In this document: piece by piece, positions 29,277 through 37,857 of the stretch | Numbering within the stretch: position 1 is the first letter of the stretch | How the letters are laid out: every line of letters starts with the position of its first letter | Source: Beijerinckiaceae bacterium | Lineage (GTDB): Bacteria > Pseudomonadota > Alphaproteobacteria > Rhizobiales > Beijerinckiaceae | NCBI GenBank assembly: GCA_030684835.1 | Contig: JAUXWZ010000015.1 | Coordinates: 1-64,000, forward strand | DNA: 64,000 nt | Direction of reading: 5' to 3' | Notes under the pieces: generated by a model | What the model was told of the DNA's origin: nothing | Seen by the model: the letters and a program-made list of their open reading frames with translations, nothing else | Databases searched by the model: none | Made by a program: the position numbers and the translations under genes

Positions 29277-30776
29277 TCAGCGTCGGCCGGGGCAGATGTA
29301 CCGGAGCCCGGCCGCGCGGAACCCGGCTTCGCAATTGTCGGCGAGGTAGGTCTGGGCGGCCTTGCGGCAAGTCTCCCCCAGCGTCACACCCGGATTGGCC
29401 TGCGTCGCGCGCCGCGCTGTGTCGATTGTCTCGGCGAAGGTCGTCCATTCGGCCACGGACGCCTCGTCTCGCCGCCCTCGTATGGCTGGAGCAGGCGCGC
29501 AGTTGATGCTGCTGGCTTCGATGCGCGCGAAAAGCAGGCTCGCCAGCCCAAGAGCCGGGCCGTCATCACGCGCCGTCAGGCTGTGGTCGAGCACAAGGCG
29601 CACGTTGCGCAGATGCGCGCCCTCCGTGCGCGGGCCAGAGGGGCCAATTTTCAGCTCCACCTCGCCGTTCACCGGCCCAGCCACCCGCGCATTGCGCAGG
29701 TCGCTCTTGGCCAGTTGAGTGAGCGCGCCCGTGATGTTCTCAAAGTTGGTTTCGCGGGCGGACGTCGGCGCAAACGATGCGTCGAACCCGGTCGCCCCTT
29801 CGAAATCGGCCCCGTCGAGGTTCGCGCGGGAAAAGTCAGCGCCTGTCACGCGCGCGCCCGCAAACAGCGCGCCACGCAGGTCGAGATCACGAAACGACAT
29901 GCCCGCCAGATCCTTGCCACGGAAATCGAGCGCATAGGCCCCGCCGCACAGGTCCAGCGGGATGAGTTGCGCGGAATCGGTGTTCAGGCCCTTGGCGAAG
30001 CGTGTACCGCAATCGACGCGCGCGCCCTTGAGCACAGCGCCGCCAAGATTGGCGCGCGATAAATCCGCACCGCGCAGATCGGCATTGAGAAGTTTGGCGC
30101 CGGAAAGGTTTGCGCGGCCAAAACGGCCAGCGCGCAAATCGGCGCCGGAAAAGTCTGCTCCTGTAAAATTTGCGTCTTCAAAGTCGGCGCCGACCGCACG
30201 AATGTTGAGAAACGAGGCCCGCTCGGCAGAGAGGCCTTGCGCCCGCGCCCGCACAAAGGAGGAATCGTCGAACACCGCGTCGCGCAAGCTGGCGCGGTCC
30301 AGCACAGCTCCGTCGAGGTTGACGCGCAGAAAGTGCGCGCGGGAAAAATCCGCCTCGAACAATTGCGCCCCGGCCAGATCAACGCCCTCAAGCCGCGCAA
30401 GCGACCAATCGGACCGCGGGCCGTGAACATTCGAAATCGTCAGGCCAGACAAAACGATCCGAGAAAAGTCCTGCGCCTCGAGCGGCATCCGCAAAACATC
30501 GACCGCGGGCGCCTTGGCCTGGGCGCCCGAGGCCAGCCAGTTCACTTGAGCGCTAAGCAAGATCGCGCGTGCGTTGTTGGGCTCAAGCGCCAGCGCCTTC
30601 GAAAACGCGGACAGCGCATCGTCGTACTGGCCTTCGCGCATAAAGGCTTCGCCCTGCCGGTCAAGCGAACGCGACGGCGAGTCGACAGACGATTGAGGCT
30701 GCGCCGTCGCGCTGGCGGCCGTCGCACAGAGCAGCGCCGCGACAAGCGCGCCTCTCAGCCTTTGCGGCAAAACCAT
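29277..30776 (-). CDS. Exported TPR plus pentapeptide-repeat protein
   Basis: The 499-residue protein begins with a signal peptide (LRGALVAALLCATAASATAQ), then one tetratricopeptide unit (GQYDDALSAFSKALALEPNN), then a long run of pentapeptide repeats of the A(D/N)LxX type (GADFSGADLRAGRFGRANL and similar) from about residue 125 to 390, and a C-terminal segment with Cys residues (CEAGFRAAGLRYICPGRR). Pentapeptide repeats fold as a square beta-helix; their function outside gyrase-protection proteins is usually unknown. Start 30776 puts the signal peptide first. The stop abuts the convergent truA. Confidence 0.8.
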   Translation of the reverse strand: MVLPQRLRGALVAALLCATAASATAQPQSSVDSPSRSLDRQGEAFMREGQYDDALSAFSKALALEPNNARAILLSAQVNWLASGAQAKAPAVDVLRMPLEAQDFSRIVLSGLTISNVHGPRSDWSLARLEGVDLAGAQLFEADFSRAHFLRVNLDGAVLDRASLRDAVFDDSSFVRARAQGLSAERASFLNIRAVGADFEDANFTGADFSGADLRAGRFGRANLSGAKLLNADLRGADLSRANLGGAVLKGARVDCGTRFAKGLNTDSAQLIPLDLCGGAYALDFRGKDLAGMSFRDLDLRGALFAGARVTGADFSRANLDGADFEGATGFDASFAPTSARETNFENITGALTQLAKSDLRNARVAGPVNGEVELKIGPSGPRTEGAHLRNVRLVLDHSLTARDDGPALGLASLLFARIEASSINCAPAPAIRGRRDEASVAEWTTFAETIDTARRATQANPGVTLGETCRKAAQTYLADNCEAGFRAAGLRYICPGRR

Positions 30777-30795
30777 GGGTGAACTATCTCGCGCG

Positions 30796-31725
30796 TTACA
30801 GGTCCCGCGCCCGGATGACGAAAACTTCGCCTTGGCTTTCCTCGGTGTCGAGCCACAGCAAGGGGAGATCGGGCAAGGCCTCTTCGAGCGCCGGACGGCA
30901 ACGGCCAATTTCGCAGATCATCGCCCCGTCGTCTGTCAGATGTTGACCTGCCTCGCTTAAAATCCGCTTCACGATGTCGAGACCGTCTTCGCCAGCGCCC
31001 AGCGCCATCGCGGGCTCGTGCGCATATTCCGGCGGAAGGGTCGCCATGCCCTGCGCATCGACATAGGGCGGGTTGGTGATGATGAGGTCGTAGCGACGTC
31101 CCTTCACGGGGCCGAAAAGATCGCCCTGTAAAAGCTCGATGCGTTCGGCAAAGCCGCTCTCGTCAATGTTGCGGTGCGCCACCGCCGCCGCATCGCTTGA
31201 CAGCTCCACCGCGTCGATCTGCGCGAAGGGAAACACCCGCGCGGCCAGAATCGCCAGCGCGCCCGAGCCCGTACAAAGATCCAGCACGGTCTCCACGGCG
31301 TTTGGGTGCGCCACCACGCTGCCTTCGCCGTCGCCGAACAGGTCTGTGAACAGAAGCTCGCCGATGAAGGAGCGCGGCACGATTACGCGCTCGTCGACGT
31401 AAAACGGCACGCCCTTGATGTAGGCCTTGTTGAGCAGATACGGCGCGGGCTTGCGGGTTGATACGCGGGCGTCGATAAGGTCCGCCAGCCGCTCGCGCTC
31501 AAATGGCAGAAGGCGCGCGTCGAGAAACGGGTCGAGCCGGTCGATAGGCAGATGCAGGCCCTCCAGAACCATGAAGGCTGCCTCGTCCAGCGCGTCGATC
31601 GCCCCGTGACCATAGACAAGGCCCGCCGCCTCGAAGCGGCTCACCCCGTAACGCAAATAGTCGCGCACGGTGACAAGTTCGCTCGTCACGACGCTGCGGG
31701 GTGGATTGGCGACGGCCTCGACCAT
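30796..31725 (-). CDS. prmB: 50S ribosomal protein L3 glutamine methyltransferase
   Basis: PrmB methylates a glutamine of ribosomal protein L3. The 309-residue protein has the HemK/PrmC-type signature TNPPYVDAQGM and a SAM-binding VLDLCTGSGALAILAA; the N-terminal RDYLRYGVSRFEAAGLVYGHG region and PRSFIGELL fit PrmB rather than PrmC. It lies upstream of the pentapeptide gene on the same strand, 19 bp apart, so the two may be co-transcribed. Confidence 0.92.
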   Translation of the reverse strand: MVEAVANPPRSVVTSELVTVRDYLRYGVSRFEAAGLVYGHGAIDALDEAAFMVLEGLHLPIDRLDPFLDARLLPFERERLADLIDARVSTRKPAPYLLNKAYIKGVPFYVDERVIVPRSFIGELLFTDLFGDGEGSVVAHPNAVETVLDLCTGSGALAILAARVFPFAQIDAVELSSDAAAVAHRNIDESGFAERIELLQGDLFGPVKGRRYDLIITNPPYVDAQGMATLPPEYAHEPAMALGAGEDGLDIVKRILSEAGQHLTDDGAMICEIGRCRPALEEALPDLPLLWLDTEESQGEVFVIRARDL

Positions 31726-31867
31726 ATTGCTCGTCCTTTCGATGACGCCCCCCGTTTAGGGGCTCGGGGGCGGGGGGACAAGCTGTCCGGCTGTCCGGCG
31801 ACAGGTGATTGCCGCCCGCGCGAGGCGGGGCTACAAAGCTCCATCAACAATCTGGGGAGGATAGAGC

Positions 31868-32725
31868 ATGCGTCTTTGCCGTTACGACGACGACCGTCTT
31901 GGCGTCGTCATCGGGGATCAGGTCCACGATGTCACTCCGGCGCAGGATGAAATCCGTCGCGCCGCCCGCTACGACATGTTTGGCGACGCTGTCGTCGCCG
32001 CGCTGCCCGAATGGCGCGGCCGGATTGAAGAGATGGCGAAGAAGGCGCCTGGCAAGCCCATTTCGCAGGTGAAACTGCTCCCGCCCGTCGCCCGCCCGTC
32101 GAAAGTCATGGCTGCCCCGACCAATTATCGCGCCCATATCGCCGAAATGGCCGAGCGCAGCGGCACGGCGCCGGAAAACCATCGCGGCATTGGCGCTGCG
32201 GGCATTTTCCTCAAGGCCAATTCATCCATCGTCGGCCCGTCGGGCACGATTCCGCTGCGCTTTCCCGAGCGCCTGAATGAACACGAGCTCGAAGTCGTGA
32301 TCATCATCGGCAAGAAGGGCACCAACATCAGCCGCGAGAACGCTCTCGATCACGTCGCAGGCTATTGCATGGGCCTCGACATGACGACGCGCGGCAAGGA
32401 AGACCGCAGCTTCCGAAAGTCTATTGATGGGTATTCGCCGGTTGGCCCGTGGATGGTGACAGCCGACGAAATCGCCGATCCGGACAACCTGCCGATCGTG
32501 TTGACGGTTAACGGCGTGACCAAGCAGGAGTCGAACACGTCGAACCTGGTTTACGACATTCGCAAGCTGATCGAGTTCGCCTCGTCGTTCTACACGCTGC
32601 ATCCCGGCGATTACTTTTTCACCGGCACGCCGAACGGCGTTTCTCCTGTGAGGCCGGGCGACTGGGTGACCGCCTCCTGTCCGCAGATTGGCGAGCTGAA
32701 AATTCAGGCGTCAGAGCAGAAATAA
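31868..32725 (+). CDS. Fumarylacetoacetate hydrolase family protein
   Basis: The 285-residue protein has an N-terminal MRLCRYDDDRLGVVIGDQVHD and a FAH core with APTNYRAHI, FLKANSSIVGPSGTI, HELEVVIIIGKKG (metal-binding Glu residues), GLDMTTRGKED and FFTGTPNGVSPVRPGD. Members hydrolyse or decarboxylate diketo acids in aromatic or sugar-acid catabolism; the substrate is unknown here. A GGGGAGG stretch stands just before the ATG. It is divergent from prmB and is followed by a strong terminator, so monocistronic. Confidence 0.9.
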   Translation: MRLCRYDDDRLGVVIGDQVHDVTPAQDEIRRAARYDMFGDAVVAALPEWRGRIEEMAKKAPGKPISQVKLLPPVARPSKVMAAPTNYRAHIAEMAERSGTAPENHRGIGAAGIFLKANSSIVGPSGTIPLRFPERLNEHELEVVIIIGKKGTNISRENALDHVAGYCMGLDMTTRGKEDRSFRKSIDGYSPVGPWMVTADEIADPDNLPIVLTVNGVTKQESNTSNLVYDIRKLIEFASSFYTLHPGDYFFTGTPNGVSPVRPGDWVTASCPQIGELKIQASEQK

Positions 32726-32777
32726 GCAGGAGCGGGCGCTCCGCTTAAAGCGTCCTTGCGTCCTATCTTAAGACATC

Positions 32778-32814
32778 AGCCGGGACGGCGCGGATGCGCC
32801 GCTCCCGGCTTTTG
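32778..32814 (+). terminator. Rho-independent terminator after the FAH-family gene
   Basis: A long two-part hairpin has outer stem AGCCGGG/CCCGGCT and inner stem CGGCGC/GCGCCG with a GGAT loop, followed by TTTT. Confidence 0.85.
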
Positions 32815-32935
32815 CTGCGACGGAGCAGCGCGTCGCTTCAAGGCGTAACAGTCTCATGTCGCTCCCGGACTTTTCACTCTGAAGATTTCAGCATAAGCCT
32901 GTAAACTAGCTTAACGTTTAGAATGCGAAGCGGCG

Positions 32936-33793
32936 ATGCTGACCAGAAAATTCGCGCCAACATCACACCTCTTCACACACATCGCGCATAGTTTGTTGCA
33001 GCCATTGCAAAGCGTTTTGCGAAAGTCGCGACTTAGAGATTTTGAAATTGCGCCCGGCGCAACCCTTCCTGAGGTCCGGCTTGATCCCCGGCTGGGTTGT
33101 GATTGCGCCGATCCCGGCTGTCAGCACTTGATCTCCGACGCGCTGCGATTTCATAGCCCCAATGCGCCACGCCCGGGAATCATGCGTTGGACCGTGCCCT
33201 CGGCCATGCTGCTGGACCTGCGTAATTTTCCTACAGCTGAGAGTTATGTTCAGGCCGTCTCGAAACGCTCGCGGGGCAATGTTCCGCGGGCAGCCAAGAA
33301 GGCAGTCCGCCTTGGCTGCACCTGTATGCCCATTCGGCTCGAGAGCTATGCGGCCTCCATCGCCGTAATTCACGCGTCCAAGCGTTTTCGCTCTGGCGGG
33401 CCTGTTCTGGCCGCCTGGTTTGGCGCTCAGGGAAATTTGACGGATTCGCTTGCGCCGTTTGAAGCGCCGGTGTGCTCAAAACACTGGACCCTCAGCTGGG
33501 GCGCCTTTCTCGATGAGGGAGGTGGACCGCGCCTGATCGCTTATCTCTCGTTGCGGCGCGTGGGCGATATGTGTCGAACCCATGAGTTGATGGCGCACGG
33601 GGATTACCTGAACACGGGTGTCATGAAGCTGCTTTTTCTTGAAGTCTGCCGCTGGCTGGCCGACAGAAAAGCCATCGAAGCCATGGGCCTGTCCTGGTTC
33701 ATGTATGGCGCCCTGGAACATGGCGGGTCTGGGCTTCACGAATGGAAACGCTTGATGTGTTTCGAGCCCATGACCTTCACCATGACGAGCTAA
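32936..33793 (+). CDS. Hypothetical protein with a possible GNAT/FemAB-like acyltransferase fold
   Basis: The 285-residue protein has no signal peptide. The segment SYVQAVSKRSRGNVPRAAKK followed by a central LIAYLSLRRVGDMC and a late HGDYLNTGVMKLLFLEVCRWL is reminiscent of FemAB/GNAT-type acyltransferases (the SKRSRGN-like stretch and acceptor-side helices). Early Cys residues (RLGCDCADPGCQH) could bind a metal. I do not recognise a named family. It stands alone between a terminator and the CorC-like gene, with less GC-rich sequence upstream. Confidence 0.5.
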   Translation: MLTRKFAPTSHLFTHIAHSLLQPLQSVLRKSRLRDFEIAPGATLPEVRLDPRLGCDCADPGCQHLISDALRFHSPNAPRPGIMRWTVPSAMLLDLRNFPTAESYVQAVSKRSRGNVPRAAKKAVRLGCTCMPIRLESYAASIAVIHASKRFRSGGPVLAAWFGAQGNLTDSLAPFEAPVCSKHWTLSWGAFLDEGGGPRLIAYLSLRRVGDMCRTHELMAHGDYLNTGVMKLLFLEVCRWLADRKAIEAMGLSWFMYGALEHGGSGLHEWKRLMCFEPMTFTMTS

Positions 33794-33943
33794 TCTTAGG
33801 AATAAAACCGAAATCGCGCTGCCGCTACCCTTCTATCGCCGGCATTCCATTCCATTGACCTTCGACGCAGCACCCCCCATTGTGCGGCCTGTTTCATCAT
33901 AGGAGAGGTTCGGGGCGCGTCAGGCGAGCCGGCCTGAGTAGCT

Positions 33944-35242
33944 TTGCTAGAGCTTGCCATTGCGGCCTTTTTGATCGCCCTTAACGGGGTGTTCGCGATG
34001 TCTGAACTCGCGATCGTTTCGTCCCGAAAATCACGCCTTAAAGCAATGGCCGCTGACTCTCGCGCGGGCGCCTCCGTCGCCTTACGGCTTGCGGATGACC
34101 CTGGCCGATTTCTTTCGACGGTTCAGATCGGCATCACCATGGTGGGCGTTCTGGCTGGCGTTTTCTCCGGCGCCGCGCTCTCCGAAATGCTGTCGACGTA
34201 TTTGCGCGAGATGGGCTTTAGCCCGCTGGCTTCAAATACGGTCGGTTACACCGTCGTCGTGGGGCTCATCACATATTTCTCCGTCGTCGTCGGCGAACTC
34301 GTTCCCAAGCATTTCGCGCTGCGCAATCCCGAGCGGATTGCTTGCGTGATAGCGCCGCCGATGCATTTCCTCTCGCGTGTCGCGGCGCCAATTGTCTGGT
34401 TGCTCGATTCGTCCACGCGCTTGCTGTTCCGCCTTCTGGGCGGAGACTCGAGCAAGGAGACGGCGATCACGGAAGAAGAGATCAAGTCGCTTGTCGCTGA
34501 AGCGGCGACGGCGGGCGTGATCGAAAGCGACGAAAGCCGGATGATTTCAGCTGTATTTCGGCTTGGCGACCGGCCCGTGCGCTCCATCATGACGCCGCGC
34601 ACCGACGTGGTTTGGCTCGACCTTGACGAGCCTCTTGAAGACATTATCGAGTGCTTGCGACAGTCTAACCATTCACTCATTCCGGTTGCGCGCGGCGAAA
34701 TCGAAAACGTGATCGGCGTTGTGAAAGTGCGGGAACTTCTCTGGCCCGCGCTCTTGGGCGAGAAGCTCGACATAGAAAGCTTTTTGCACGAAGCGCCCGT
34801 CGTTCCCGACACGCTCCACGCGCTCGATGCGCTGCAAGTGCTAAAGGATGGGGACGTTCCGATGGCGCTCGTCCACGATGAGTACGGCCATTTCGATGGC
34901 GTTATCACGCCAGCCGATATTCTCGACGCGCTCGCGGGCGCCTTTCCGACAGGTGAGGACGAAGAAGAGCCCGCCGCCGTCAGGCGCGACGATGGATCGT
35001 GGCTCATTGCAGGATGGATGTCGGCAGACCACCTTTCCGAAGAGATCGGCGTCATTCTGCCTGAGAAACGCGATTACGAAACTGTCGCCGGTCTCGTGAT
35101 CAACAAGCTTCAGCACCTTCCGGTGACAGGCGAAAAGGTCGACGCCTACGGCTGGCGTTTCGAGGTCGTCGATCTCGACGGACGGCGCATCGACAAGGTG
35201 ATCGCGACGCGTGTGCTGGCGGACGAGGACGACACGGGCTGA
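33944..35242 (+). CDS. CorC/CNNM-type hemolysin-family transporter
   Basis: The 432-residue inner-membrane protein has an N-terminal DUF21 domain with about three to four TM helices (LELAIAAFLIALNGVFAMSELAIVSSRKSRLKA, split by GITMVGVLAG and VVGLITYFSVVVGE), two CBS domains (MTPRTDVVWLDLDEPLEDI; VHDEYGHFDGVITPADILDA) and a C-terminal CorC_HlyC domain. The family exports Mg2+ or related cations. The start is TTG at 33944: the conserved LELAI N-terminus begins there and no ATG fits, so this is a moderate-confidence start. Confidence 0.88.
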   Translation: MLELAIAAFLIALNGVFAMSELAIVSSRKSRLKAMAADSRAGASVALRLADDPGRFLSTVQIGITMVGVLAGVFSGAALSEMLSTYLREMGFSPLASNTVGYTVVVGLITYFSVVVGELVPKHFALRNPERIACVIAPPMHFLSRVAAPIVWLLDSSTRLLFRLLGGDSSKETAITEEEIKSLVAEAATAGVIESDESRMISAVFRLGDRPVRSIMTPRTDVVWLDLDEPLEDIIECLRQSNHSLIPVARGEIENVIGVVKVRELLWPALLGEKLDIESFLHEAPVVPDTLHALDALQVLKDGDVPMALVHDEYGHFDGVITPADILDALAGAFPTGEDEEEPAAVRRDDGSWLIAGWMSADHLSEEIGVILPEKRDYETVAGLVINKLQHLPVTGEKVDAYGWRFEVVDLDGRRIDKVIATRVLADEDDTG

Positions 35243-35353
35243 TTGCTCAGTTCGGGCGCACGTTGACGTGAATATTGAGTATGGACAAGCTTGTTGCAAA
35301 TTTGCAAGCAACCGTTCAGGATTACATGTCGAGATGTCGAACGGAATTGCCGA

Positions 35354-35608
35354 ATGGAATCTGCGCCCAAGAACGAGCAAACACCGGTTGATGTAAGCAA
35401 CAAACAGCTTTCATCAGGCGCTGCTCCAAGTCCTCCCCCTCACCCACTCGATCGAGAATGGTTTCTGTTCATTGATGGACAGACCTATGGCCCATATACT
35501 GGCCGAACTATCGCTGAGTATGCTTCCGAAGCCCGAGTAGATCGGGACACACAGGTAATGCGTGTAGGAACTGAAGACTGGGTGCGAGCTTCTACTGACC
35601 TACGATAA
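35354..35608 (+). CDS. GYF_2 (DUF4339) domain protein
   Basis: The 84-residue protein is mainly one GYF_2 domain: WFLFIDGQTYGPYTGRTIAEY, then a V-D-R-D-T-Q-V turn and GTEDWVRAS. GYF_2 domains are often linked to membrane proteins. The start at 35354 (MESAPKNEQT) follows a short gap. The next genes are a TM2 protein and a zinc-ribbon membrane protein, a combination that looks like a split membrane-sensor module. Base composition drops compared with the neighbours. Confidence 0.75.
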   Translation: MESAPKNEQTPVDVSNKQLSSGAAPSPPPHPLDREWFLFIDGQTYGPYTGRTIAEYASEARVDRDTQVMRVGTEDWVRASTDLR

Positions 35609-35637
35609 CGGCACCACCTCTGCATTTCTTGGCCGGT

Positions 35638-35877
35638 ATGGAGGAATTTGGCCCCAAGTCACCTGGCCTTGCTCTTTTGCTGTCCTTCCTATTTTGTGGC
35701 ATCGGTCAGATGTATTGTGGGCAAGTCGCCAAAGGAGTCTTGATGCTGATTGGCTGTATTTTGCTTTGGCTAGTTTTTTTGGGTTGGATTATTTGGATTT
35801 GGTCGATGATCGACGCCTATAGTACCGCCAAAAAGATCAACCTTCGCTATTTGCAGGCAGTAAAGAGCGCGTCCTAA
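35638..35877 (+). CDS. TM2-domain membrane protein
   Basis: The 79-residue protein has two hydrophobic helices (LALLLSFLFCGIGQMYCGQ and GVLMLIGCILLWLVFLGWII) and the TM2 features F-x-G-x-G-Q-M-Y-C-G-Q and a W-x-x-I-D-x-Y-x-x-A ending. ATG 35638 is preferred to TTG 35629. It lies 29 bp after the GYF_2 gene and is followed directly by a zinc-ribbon protein gene. Confidence 0.8.
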   Translation: MEEFGPKSPGLALLLSFLFCGIGQMYCGQVAKGVLMLIGCILLWLVFLGWIIWIWSMIDAYSTAKKINLRYLQAVKSAS

Positions 35878-35878
35878 A

Positions 35879-36316
35879 GTGGCCGATCATCGCGTTCATC
35901 CTCCCTTTGTCTGCCATTCGTGTGGTTCACCGTTTAGCCCACGGCTGAGTACTTGTCCGCATTGCGGAGCAATTCCCGCTGTGGATGGCGCGGTTAAGCG
36001 GATGCAATCCAAAGCTTCCCTAGTAATTAGACGGCTCTGGCTAGCAGTGCCAACGACTCACCCGATCATGTGGGTCATGGCGCTAACGCCAATTGTACTT
36101 GCGCCTCCCCTAACTGTAATTTGGTTATGTCTGCGAAATAACAGCTTAGTTATTCGAGATCAACGAACCGCACTGTGGTTGATGATTGTCGCAGCAGCCA
36201 ATGTGATCATCAGTTTGCTCATATTAAAGTGGATCGGAACCGCGATGTTTGAGCAAATCGATTGGTTGCGGAGTACAATTTTCAAGGCACCAAATAGTCC
36301 TGGTCTCATGATTTGA
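35879..36316 (+). CDS. Zinc-ribbon membrane protein, hypothetical
   Basis: The 145-residue protein has an N-terminal zinc ribbon (CHSCGSPFSPRLSTCPHCG) and two predicted TM helices (MWVMALTPIVLAPPLTVIW and ALWLMIVAAANVIISLLIL). It starts with GTG one base after the TM2 stop, so translation is likely coupled. The role is unknown; with GYF_2 and TM2 proteins it forms a three-gene membrane cluster. Confidence 0.65.
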   Translation: MADHRVHPPFVCHSCGSPFSPRLSTCPHCGAIPAVDGAVKRMQSKASLVIRRLWLAVPTTHPIMWVMALTPIVLAPPLTVIWLCLRNNSLVIRDQRTALWLMIVAAANVIISLLILKWIGTAMFEQIDWLRSTIFKAPNSPGLMI

Positions 36317-36329
36317 GCTGCGGTGGTTC

Positions 36330-36806
36330 TCAGTTCCGCCCTTTCAGCACCCCCATCTCGACGACGCTCCACGCCAGCGCGAGGCCGAGGACGATCCATG
36401 ACAGGAGCGCGATCATCGACACCAGCGGGCTGCCGACCTGCGGCTCAACCCAATTGGCCGCTCCGGTCAGCAGCGCGGCCAGCGGCGCGACGCCAGCCAG
36501 GCCCGGCGGGCGGCCCCGGTCCCGCAGGCGCTTCATCGACAACATGACGAAGCATACCGCCGTCAAGATCACCACAAACGCGTAACACGCGAGATAGATA
36601 TACGCCGCCAAAGTGAGCGGATCGAGAAACGCACGCTCATCGAGCCCGCGTTTTGCGAAAGGTTCGAGCACGAACCAGATCGCCGTCATGACGAAGAGAA
36701 TGGAAGCGAGCGGCGCAACGCCGAGCCACCAGACGCGGCGGCCGATCACGCCCTTTTCGCTGCGGTAGAGAAACCGCAGGCCTTCGCCCGACAGGACTGA
36801 GGCCAT
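36330..36806 (-). CDS. DUF805 family membrane protein
   Basis: The 158-residue protein has about four TM helices and the DUF805-type SMKRLRDRGRPPGL motif before its last helices. It runs convergent to the zinc-ribbon gene. Function is not known for the family. Confidence 0.75.
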   Translation of the reverse strand: MASVLSGEGLRFLYRSEKGVIGRRVWWLGVAPLASILFVMTAIWFVLEPFAKRGLDERAFLDPLTLAAYIYLACYAFVVILTAVCFVMLSMKRLRDRGRPPGLAGVAPLAALLTGAANWVEPQVGSPLVSMIALLSWIVLGLALAWSVVEMGVLKGRN

Positions 36807-36810
36807 CAGG

Positions 36811-36855
36811 GCATGATCCTGAAAAGTGGACGCCGGTTTTCAGACAAGATCATGC
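36811..36855. repeat. 45-bp palindromic element, Rhizobiales REP-like
   Basis: Outer arms GCATGATC (36811-36818) and GATCATGC (36848-36855) enclose inner arms TGAAAA and TTTTCA with a GTGGACGCCGG centre. This closely resembles the dispersed palindrome seen in many Rhizobiales intergenic regions (GCATGATC..GAAAAGTGG..CCGGTTTTC..GATCATGC). It sits between the DUF805 and dapD genes. Confidence 0.8.
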
Positions 36856-36893
36856 TCCATCCAAGAATCCGCGCTTTCCGGCCGGAAATCGCG

Positions 36894-37754
36894 CTAGTCC
36901 CTCAGCAATTCGTTGATGGCGGTCTTGGAGCGCGTCTGCGCATCGACCGTCTTCACGATCACGGCGCAATACAGCGACGGACCGGGCGAGCCATCGGGCA
37001 GCGCCTTGCCGGGCAGGGCGCCGGGCACGACGACCGAATACGGCGGCACATAGCCCACGTGCACCTTGCCCGTGGCGCGGTCGATGATCTTGGTCGAGGC
37101 GCTGATGAAGACGCCCATGGAGAGCACGGAGCCTTCGCCGACGATCACGCCTTCAACGACTTCCGAGCGCGCGCCGATAAAGCAATTGTCTTCGATGATC
37201 GTGGGGCCGGCCTGCAAAGGCTCCAGCACGCCGCCAATGCCGACGCCGCCCGACAGATGCACGTTCTTGCCAATCTGAGCGCACGAGCCGACGGTGGCCC
37301 ACGTATCCACCATCGTGCCGGAATCGACGTAGGCGCCGAGATTCACAAAGGACGGCATCAGCACCACGCCAGGGGCCACAAAGGCGGAACGGCGCACGAT
37401 GCAGCCCGGCACAGAGCGGAAGCCCGCGGCCGCATGATCTTTGGCCGTCCATCCGTCAAACTTGGAGGGCACCTTGTCCCACCACGACGCGCCGCCCGGC
37501 GCGCCTGAAATTGCGGACATGTCGTTGAGACGGAAAGACAATAACACCGCCTTCTTGAGCCATTGATTGACCTTCCAGCTCTGCGGGCCGCTCTCGCCGG
37601 CGATCTTTTCGGCGACGCGCGCCTTGCCGGCGTCAAGCAGCGCGAGCGCCTCGTTCACCGCGTCGCGGACGTCTCCGGTGGTGGCGGCATTGATTTCGCT
37701 GGCGCGGGCGAAGGCGTCGTTGATGGTCTGTTCGAGCGAGCTTGCAACCGACAT
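36894..37754 (-). CDS. dapD: Tetrahydrodipicolinate N-succinyltransferase
   Basis: DapD succinylates tetrahydrodipicolinate in the lysine/diaminopimelate pathway. The 286-residue trimeric enzyme has a C-terminal left-handed beta-helix of hexapeptide repeats ([44 protein letters not shown]) and ends [14 protein letters not shown] as in the family. It stands alone on the minus strand beside a palindromic element. Confidence 0.97.
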   Translation of the reverse strand: MSVASSLEQTINDAFARASEINAATTGDVRDAVNEALALLDAGKARVAEKIAGESGPQSWKVNQWLKKAVLLSFRLNDMSAISGAPGGASWWDKVPSKFDGWTAKDHAAAGFRSVPGCIVRRSAFVAPGVVLMPSFVNLGAYVDSGTMVDTWATVGSCAQIGKNVHLSGGVGIGGVLEPLQAGPTIIEDNCFIGARSEVVEGVIVGEGSVLSMGVFISASTKIIDRATGKVHVGYVPPYSVVVPGALPGKALPDGSPGPSLYCAVIVKTVDAQTRSKTAINELLRD

Positions 37755-37857
37755 TGGAGCGTTCCCGATGGCTGGAATGGATTGGCTATGCGAGCCGTGC
37801 GGGCTATTTGCGAGGCGGGGCCGTCAAAGTCAACGCGTCAGGCTAAAGCCACGCGCG

